A DNA stretch of 40,532 bases from Micrococcales bacterium (GTDB taxonomy: Bacteria; Actinomycetota; Actinomycetes; Actinomycetales; Cellulomonadaceae), in NCBI GenBank assembly GCA_009779195.1, contig WRET01000028.1:1-40532 (forward strand), read 5' to 3'. Below, piece by piece: positions 35,486 through 40,532 of the stretch. The notes beneath the pieces were generated by a model. The model was not told the origin of the DNA. It ran no database searches and saw only the letters and a program-made list of their open reading frames with translations. A program made the position numbers and the translations under genes. Position 1 is the first letter of the stretch. Each line of letters starts with the position of its first letter.

Positions 35486-35500
35486 ACGGCGAAGCCGTTC
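35484..35500 (+). repeat. Short hairpin overlapping the KAP-DUF6273 stop codon
   Basis: GAACGGC-GAA-GCCGTTC, a perfect 7-bp stem with a GAA loop, beginning inside the TGA stop and followed by TTCC. Could be a weak terminator; its place immediately after a lectin-like C-terminus is also where diversity-generating retroelements keep a small hairpin (see findings). Confidence 0.6.
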
Positions 35501-35545
35501 TTCCGTCCTGGTGAGACGCACGGTGAGTTGAGGTACCCGGCACGT

Positions 35546-35650
35546 GGCACGGAGTCACCGTCGTCAACCCCCTTCGACCAGTTGTGACGTCGCCCGAGGC
35601 CAGGCAGGTACGCACCCCGGGTCGTCGACCACACTGAACGAGGTCGTGGA
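35546..35650 (+). repeat. Direct repeat, copy 1, left of the Abi gene
   Basis: Contains GGCACGGAGTCACCGTCGTC, AACCCC, TTCGACCAG, GGCCAGGC, GCACC and CCGGG in the same order as copy 2 at 36887-36973, with small indels (one extra C after AACCCC). It ends in TCGACCACACTGAACGAGG (35626 on), identical to the right arm of palindrome copy B. The Abi gene lies between the two copies. Confidence 0.75.
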
Positions 35651-35707
35651 CTCCGGATGACACCAGGTGGGCGCGGATACCTTCGGCGTGCTTGGCGCCC
35701 AGTCCGT

Positions 35708-36682
35708 TCAGCGTTTGGGGGTCTGCCACAGGTCGAGGGTGCGCCAGTCGGAGGGAAAGCCCATATCGCGCTCCACAGTCGCAGCGGGGGTGGCGGGGAA
35801 CCTTTTCATGACCTCAACGAAACGTTGTGGCCAGCGTGTTCGTGGATCAATCGACCGCAGGAGGTGCGCCGTGAGAGCGGCGAGGTAGTACAGGCGGTGG
35901 TTGTCGGCCGTGGCCAGGTGGGCCAGGTCGGGTGGGAGCACCCTGCTTGAACCGCGTTTTGGGGGGTACACCGTCGCCCGGTTCCAGATCCGCCCGTTAT
36001 GGGCACAGTGGTTGCGCAGCGTGTTCAAGGGTTTGAGCCAGCCGAAGAGCAGGTCTCGGTTGTAGGCGAAGAAGCACCGCGCCACGGTTCGCGCCTCCGG
36101 GGTGCTAATGAGGCTGTACAGCCTGATCAGGGTCCCGAACGTCATTACCTCGACGGCGACCCACACCGGCATCTGGCCGTCGTAGTGCACAAGGTGGTGC
36201 TTGACGAACTCTTCGTTCCTGGCCTCGTGGACGAGGTCGTCGAAGCGTTCCCGCCAGTCGTCGTAGGCGTTGGACTCTGGTGTCCTTGGGCGGTCAGCGG
36301 CAGTTGCGCACCGTCGCGGATCGAGGTGTGTCGGGTCGAGGTGGGCAAGAGGGTTTCGACGGCCGAGCTCATGCCCGACCTGGGTACGTAGCGCCACCTC
36401 CAGCTGTTGGAGGCCAGCGAGGAGTACGACCCGGAGCCGGTCGTCGAAGTCGTGCAGGCTGAGGGCATCGGCAAACGTGGCGCCGTCGACGAGACAGTCG
36501 GAGCGGCGGGGTCGCCCGCTAGCCTGGATCGGCCGGAAAACGTAGGTGTAGGCCGAGAACCGGTAGTACCCGACGCGGCGCAGCGCATCGACTGCAGCGT
36601 CACGGTCAGCGACGACCAAGCCTCGCCGTTCCAGGAGGTCCACCTGCTGGGCGTAGGTCAGGTGCGGCTTGATCGGCTTCAC
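35708..36682 (-). CDS. Abi-family (Abi_2/AbiD-F type) protein with HEPN RNase motif
   Basis: A 324-aa protein of the lactococcal abortive-infection Abi_2 type. Family features: N-terminal KPHLTYAQQVDLLERRG, RVGYYRFSAYTYVFR, MPVWVAVEVMTFGTLIRLYSL, and LNTLRNHCAHNGRIWN with the HEPN R-x4-H motif (Arg223, His228), which points to RNase activity. Known relatives kill or arrest phage-infected cells. GTG start at 36682 with AGGGGG upstream. It is encoded opposite to the KAP gene, flanked by direct repeats, and has no obvious antitoxin of its own; the KAP-DUF6273 protein is the only candidate partner (inference). Confidence 0.85.
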   Translation of the reverse strand: MKPIKPHLTYAQQVDLLERRGLVVADRDAAVDALRRVGYYRFSAYTYVFRPIQASGRPRRSDCLVDGATFADALSLHDFDDRLRVVLLAGLQQLEVALRTQVGHELGRRNPLAHLDPTHLDPRRCATAADRPRTPESNAYDDWRERFDDLVHEARNEEFVKHHLVHYDGQMPVWVAVEVMTFGTLIRLYSLISTPEARTVARCFFAYNRDLLFGWLKPLNTLRNHCAHNGRIWNRATVYPPKRGSSRVLPPDLAHLATADNHRLYYLAALTAHLLRSIDPRTRWPQRFVEVMKRFPATPAATVERDMGFPSDWRTLDLWQTPKR

Positions 36683-36886
36683 GGGTCCCCCTGGAACAAG
36701 AGAACCGGCCCATCAGCGCTGGCAGCAAAACGCTGAACGCTCAGAGGGGCCGGTGTTGATACTTCACGGTACTGCACCAAGGTCTGTCCACGCCGAGGGA
36801 CGGTCGGCTTTCATCCAATAGGGTTTAACCGCGGTGTACGGGGGCCACTGTCTCCGTCCTCCGAGGACTTCCATGCGGGACTCACC

Positions 36887-36973
36887 TGGCACGGGGTCAC
36901 CGTCGTCAACCCCTTCGACCAGTGGTGGCCTCAACCGGGGCCAGGCGCGCACCCGGGCCACGACCTCGTTCAG
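36887..36973 (+). repeat. Direct repeat, copy 2, joined to palindrome copy B left arm
   Basis: Matches copy 1 (35546-35650). In one frame the stretch 36737-36976 is open and ends GVTVVNPFDQWWPQPGPGA..., so it might be the broken 3' end of a gene, but no start codon is present. The last 14 bases (36960-36973, ACGACCTCGTTCAG) are the outer box of palindrome copy B, cut from its other arm by the IS5 element. Confidence 0.7.
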
Positions 36974-36974
36974 T

Positions 36975-37944
36975 GAGGTTTTCTCATCAGGGTGGTCACC
37001 GGCTTCCTCGTTGTAGATGGAGGAGGACGAGTGCTCCGGCGATGATCTGTGTGGTCCGGTAGGGGTCGACGCTGACGCGGGTCAGTGCTTTGAAGGTGTT
37101 CTTGAGCAGGGCGTTGGCGCGTTCGGCGGGTGCGCGCAGGTCGATGAGCAGGCGGTTGAAGGCGGTGTGGTCGATGTGCAGGTCGTGGCCCTTGACCGGG
37201 ACCTTGATGCCGATGCCTGCGCCGGTGTAGCCCTTGTCGGCCAGGGTCGGCATGCCTGCTGCTGCGGCGGGGTACAGGGCTGGTAGTGCGTGGGTGCGGG
37301 CGGCGGTGATGTCGTGGGTCGAGCCTGGCTCGGCCGGGCTGACCCACACTGGGTACCCGGTCGGGTCGGTCAGGACCTGCACGTTGGCGCCGTGCTTGTT
37401 GTGCTTGCCGGAGTACCACAGGTCGTACCCGCTGGTCGCCGACCTCTGGGCGGACCTGTTGGTGGGTACCAAGGTCCCGTCCAGGCACAGGTGGGACCAG
37501 CCTTGCCTGTGGCCCTCGGCGAGGACGTCGTGCAGGTCGGGGGCCCGGTCGGCGATGACGTCGAGGGCTTCGTGCAGGTACCGGTAGGCGGTGGCCTGGC
37601 TGGCTGCGGCGTCGCGGGCCAAGATCCGCACGCTGGTGCCGTCTTTGAACCAGCGCAGCACCAGCACGGCCTGCGCCCAGCAGGTCGCCGCGCGCTGCCA
37701 GGGACGGGCGTCGTTGGCGCGGCGGTGGGCGCCCAGCCACCCGGCCACGGTGGCGCAGGTCTTGACCGGGACGTCGACAGTGGCACGATAGGTGATCACG
37801 TGGGGTCCTTAGAGAGCCGTTTTCTTGGTCGAAACCAGCTTGCCCCAAGGACCCCACGCCCCTGCCGCGACACGCCACGACACCATCACCCCAGGTCAGA
37901 CCCGACGTTGTTGGTCTACGTCATTCACCTTGGTGAGAAAACCT
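36975..37944 (-). mobile_element. IS5-family element (ISL2-like) with 3-bp target duplication
   Basis: About 970 bp. Terminal inverted repeats begin GAGGTTTTCTCA on both ends (36975 inward, and 37944 inward on the other strand), continuing with partial similarity. Both sides are flanked by AGT (36972-36974 and 37945-37947), fitting the ANT duplication of the ISL2 subgroup. Removing the element and one AGT restores a perfect 33-bp-arm palindrome, which proves the insertion point. Confidence 0.88.
36996..37799 (-). CDS. IS5-family transposase
   Basis: 267 aa, DDE type: Asp107 (LCLDGTLVPTN), Asp188 (TLADKGYTG) and Glu226 (PAERANALLK). An N-terminal helix-turn-helix (TSVRILARDAAASQATAYRYLHEAL) is present. 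GTG start at 37799. It fills nearly the whole element and has no stop or frameshift, so it may be active. An overlapping longer frame (36970-37878) on the same strand is a low-complexity Arg/Pro shadow. Confidence 0.92.
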   Translation of the reverse strand: MITYRATVDVPVKTCATVAGWLGAHRRANDARPWQRAATCWAQAVLVLRWFKDGTSVRILARDAAASQATAYRYLHEALDVIADRAPDLHDVLAEGHRQGWSHLCLDGTLVPTNRSAQRSATSGYDLWYSGKHNKHGANVQVLTDPTGYPVWVSPAEPGSTHDITAARTHALPALYPAAAAGMPTLADKGYTGAGIGIKVPVKGHDLHIDHTAFNRLLIDLRAPAERANALLKNTFKALTRVSVDPYRTTQIIAGALVLLHLQRGSR

Positions 37945-38007
37945 CAGTGTGGTCGAGGACGTTCACAATGGTGAACGTCCTCGACCACACTGAACGAGGT
38001 CGTCGTG
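37945..38007. repeat. Long palindrome, copy B, remainder right of the IS5 element
   Basis: Middle box TGTGGTCGAGGAC (37947-37959), core GTTCAC (37960-37965), AATG loop, GTGAAC, middle complement (37976-37988) and outer box CTGAACGAGGTCGTCGTGC (37989-38007). Before IS5 insertion the left outer box was 36960-36973. All 33 bp pair perfectly in the reconstructed form. Lies about 150 bp upstream of the P-type ATPase gene. Confidence 0.88.
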
Positions 38008-38154
38008 CGTGATGCATGATCTGGACCGGTTTGCGGGGGGATGTCGCAGGAATGTGTCTGGTCCGGTGGGTCCTGAACCCCCGTTTAGCCCAATGTTGCG
38101 GTTGCATGGATGGGGGTTTGCGGTGAAGATCTAGAAAGCCGACCCGAGGTTGAG

Positions 38155-40532
38155 ATGATCATTGACGCTGTCGTCTCGAAGGCTCCGCACGCGCTGTCTT
38201 CTGACGAGGTGCTACGACGCCTGACGTCTACTTCTGATGGTCTGACCAGCGACGACGCGGACCAGCGGCTGTACGCCAACGGGCGTAACGAGTTACCTGA
38301 ACCGTCTCGTCCGCCGGCGTGGCGACGGTTCATGGCGCACTTCGAAGACGTGCTGATCTACATCCTGCTGGCTGCTGCGGTGCTCAAGGCGGTGCTGGCG
38401 GAGTGGGTGGATTTCACGGTGATCCTCGCTGTGGCGGTGATCAACGCTCTGGTGGGGTTCTTGCAGGAGGGGCGGGCGCAAAAAGCGCTGGACTCGATCA
38501 AGCACATGATGTCGGTGGACGCCCAGGTGCGGCGCGACGGGGAGTGGGGGTTGGCGGACGCTGCGGTGCTGGTGCCCGGCGACGTGGTGCGGGTACGGCC
38601 CGGTGACCGGGTCCCTGCGGACCTGCGGCTGCTGACCGCGACCAACCTGCGGGTCGACGAGGCCGCGCTGACCGGTGAGTCTGTTCCGGCGGCCAAGGAC
38701 GCCGACGCGGTCGGCGAGGACGCGGGTGTTGGCGACCGGTCCTGCATGTTGTTCTCCTCGACGCTGGTCACCGCTGGGGCGGGGGTCGGTGTGGTGACGG
38801 CCACAGGGCCCGACACCCAGATCGGAAAGATCCAGACACTGGTCGCCGAGGTCGACCCGCTGGACACCCCGCTGACGCGCCAGCTGGCCCGGCTCGGCAA
38901 GCACCTGTCGGTGCTCATCGCCGTCATGGCTGTGGTGATGCTGGTCATCGGGCGGTTCGTGCACTCGTTCCCGCGCGACGAGATGATCTCCGCAGCTATC
39001 GGGTTCGCTGTCGCGGCAGTACCTGAAGGGCTGCCTGCGTTGGTGACCATCACCTTGGCGCTGGGTGTGCAGCAGATGGCCCGGCGCCGGGCGATCACCC
39101 GCAAGCTCACCGCGGTGGAGGCCCTGGGCTCGGTCACGACGATCTGCTCAGACAAGACCGGCACCCTCACCCAGAACGAGATGACCGCCCGGGTCGTGGT
39201 CACCCCCGCCCGCACGTACATGGTGACCGGGTCCGGGTACGCCCCTGACGGGCACCTGCTTGACCCCGCCGGGGACAGTGCCACCGTCACCGACTACCCG
39301 GACCTGGCTGCCCTGGTGCTTGCCCTCGGGTGCACCAGCGACGCCCAGCTGGAAAAGGTCGACGGGTTGTGGCGGGTGGTCGGGGAGCCCACCGAAGGGG
39401 CCCTGGACGTCTTGGCGACCAAGGCCGGAGTCGACACCGAGGTGGTCACACGCGTCGCCCAGGTGCCGTTCGAATCGGCGAACAAGCTGTCGGCGACGCT
39501 CGACGACGTGCCGGGCACCGGACGGGTCATCCACGTGCTGGGCGCCCCCGACCGGCTGCTGGAACGCTGCACCGCCCAGTGGTCCCTGGTCGGCACGGCC
39601 CCGCTGGACACCGGCACGTGGGAAGCCGTCATCGACGAGCTCGGGTCGCAGGGGCTGCGGGTCCTGGCCGCCGCGTCTATCCCCGCCGGGGCGCACGACG
39701 CTGACGAACGCGACACCCTGACCCTGGCCGACCTGGAGACTGCGTTGGTGTTCTTGGGCCTGGTCGGGATCGTCGACCCTCCACGCCCCGAGGCGACCGC
39801 TGCCGTCGCAGACTGCCACGCCGCAGGGATCCGCGTGAAGATGATCACCGGCGACCACGCGGGCACAGCCGTGGCCATCGCCCGCGAGCTGGGGATCGTC
39901 GTCGGCGACGACGTCGAAGCGGTCACCGGTGCCCAGCTGGAGACCATGGGCGACGAACAGCTGCGCGACGTGGTGCGTGACGTAGACGTGTTCGCCCGCA
40001 CCAGCCCCGAGCACAAGATCCGCATCGTGCGGGCGTTGCAGTCGCACGGTGAGGTCGTGGCCATGACCGGCGACGGCGTCAACGACGCCCCGGCGCTCAC
40101 CCGCGCCGACATCGGTGTGGCCATGGGTATCAAAGGCACGGAAGCGACCAAGGACGCAGCCGACATCGTCTTGGCCGACGACAACTTCGCCACTATTGAA
40201 CGTGCCGTCGAAGAGGGGCGGCGGATCTACGACAACATCCGCAAGTCCGTGGTCTTCTTGCTGCCGACCAATGGTGCGCAGTCGTTGGTGATCCTCGTCG
40301 CGGTGCTGCTCGGCTGGACGTTGCCGCTGGCCCCCGTGCAGATCTTGTGGGTCAACCTGGTCACAGCGGTGACCTTGTCGCTGTCGTTGGCCGCTGAGCC
40401 CGCCGAACCGTCGGTGATGCGCCGACCCCCGCGCGACCCACGCGAACCTTTGCTGTCACGTCCGTCGTTGGTGCTGGTGCTGCTCGTGTCGGTCATCATC
40501 GGTGCGGCGACCTTGCTGGTCTTCGAGCTGGA
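38155..40532 (+). CDS. Type II P-type cation-transporting ATPase, 3' end outside window
   Basis: The visible 792 codons encode a P-type ion pump. N-terminal cation-ATPase domain, actuator TGES (173-176), M4 motif PEGLP (290-294), phosphorylation site CSDKTGTLT (Asp333), nucleotide domain, and hinge [18 protein letters not shown] places it in type II (Ca2+ or Na+/K+-like). In M6 the usual N-x-x-x-D pattern reads VNLVTAV, lacking the Asp, so ion preference is uncertain. ATG 38155 with GAGG six bases upstream. The frame is open to the end of the window; only the last membrane helices are missing. Confidence 0.95.
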   Translation, partial: MIIDAVVSKAPHALSSDEVLRRLTSTSDGLTSDDADQRLYANGRNELPEPSRPPAWRRFMAHFEDVLIYILLAAAVLKAVLAEWVDFTVILAVAVINALVGFLQEGRAQKALDSIKHMMSVDAQVRRDGEWGLADAAVLVPGDVVRVRPGDRVPADLRLLTATNLRVDEAALTGESVPAAKDADAVGEDAGVGDRSCMLFSSTLVTAGAGVGVVTATGPDTQIGKIQTLVAEVDPLDTPLTRQLARLGKHLSVLIAVMAVVMLVIGRFVHSFPRDEMISAAIGFAVAAVPEGLPALVTITLALGVQQMARRRAITRKLTAVEALGSVTTICSDKTGTLTQNEMTARVVVTPARTYMVTGSGYAPDGHLLDPAGDSATVTDYPDLAALVLALGCTSDAQLEKVDGLWRVVGEPTEGALDVLATKAGVDTEVVTRVAQVPFESANKLSATLDDVPGTGRVIHVLGAPDRLLERCTAQWSLVGTAPLDTGTWEAVIDELGSQGLRVLAAASIPAGAHDADERDTLTLADLETALVFLGLVGIVDPPRPEATAAVADCHAAGIRVKMITGDHAGTAVAIARELGIVVGDDVEAVTGAQLETMGDEQLRDVVRDVDVFARTSPEHKIRIVRALQSHGEVVAMTGDGVNDAPALTRADIGVAMGIKGTEATKDAADIVLADDNFATIERAVEEGRRIYDNIRKSVVFLLPTNGAQSLVILVAVLLGWTLPLAPVQILWVNLVTAVTLSLSLAAEPAEPSVMRRPPRDPREPLLSRPSLVLVLLVSVIIGAATLLVFEL

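Noticed and set aside
35486..35707. DGR template repeat downstream of the KAP gene
   Set aside because: No stretch here resembles the WWWLRSSG coding region with adenine substitutions, and no reverse transcriptase is in the window.
36970..37878. Minus-strand frame of 302 codons covering the IS5 element
   Set aside because: Arg/Pro/His-rich shadow; the overlapping frame 36996-37799 has the DDE residues.

Overview
The window is high-GC actinobacterial DNA. GTG starts are common, WhiB and BldM-type regulators are present, the groES promoter carries a CIRCE operator, and the surface proteins end in LPITG sorting signals. The order glmS, nnr, alr, tsaE, tsaB, rimI/tsaD, groES, whiB, (bldM), guaB matches the conserved block I remember from Mycobacterium tuberculosis and Streptomyces. 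Content and style fit Micrococcales (for example a Cellulomonas/Sanguibacter relative), but I cannot fix the genus from sequence alone. I see no tRNA, rRNA or CRISPR array.

Layout. 1-1288: end of peptide deformylase overlapped by a class I glutamine amidotransferase. 1288-2413: an IS630-family element whose left end touches the amidotransferase stop codon. 2414-4982: an AT-richer island with one orphan membrane protein. 4983-8524: DedA protein, coaA and glmS. 8525-10417: an O-antigen-ligase-like/TPR membrane protein. 10906-14446: two tandem paralogous sortase-anchored surface proteins, each followed by a near-identical terminator hairpin, with a 38-bp-arm palindrome between them. 14447-15115: gene-free but hairpin-rich. 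15116-16381: DUF4041/T5orf172 (GIY-YIG) protein.

16487-22627: housekeeping run nnr-alr-tsaE-(proline-rich membrane protein)-tsaB-rimI::tsaD, tightly packed with 4-nt overlaps. RimI and TsaD are read as one 503-aa ORF. 22701-28694: two Ser/Thr kinases (the second fused to an extracellular OmpA-like domain and translationally coupled to a lipoprotein), a YbdK-type glutamate-cysteine ligase and a THUMP-like methyltransferase. 28814-33147: groES (no groEL beside it), whiB (WhiB3/WhiD type), a MerR regulator, a BldM-type orphan response regulator with a degenerate receiver, and guaB.

33224-38007: accessory island. It holds a KAP P-loop NTPase fused to a DUF6273-like C-terminal domain, an Abi_2/HEPN abortive-infection-type gene, about 90-100 bp direct repeats flanking the Abi gene, and an IS5-family element inserted (3-bp AGT duplication) into a second copy of the long palindrome. 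38155-end: a type II P-type cation ATPase running off the window.

Most notable observations: (i) two long palindromes share outer and core boxes but carry unrelated 13-bp middles that are complementary within each copy, which suggests the structure is under selection; (ii) the KAP-DUF6273 fusion with a hairpin on its stop codon, next to an Abi/HEPN gene, is a candidate defence locus; (iii) many genes here have a -10-like hexamer exactly 6-7 nt before the start codon, which suggests widespread leaderless mRNAs; (iv) the kinase/OmpA/lipoprotein envelope-sensing pair.
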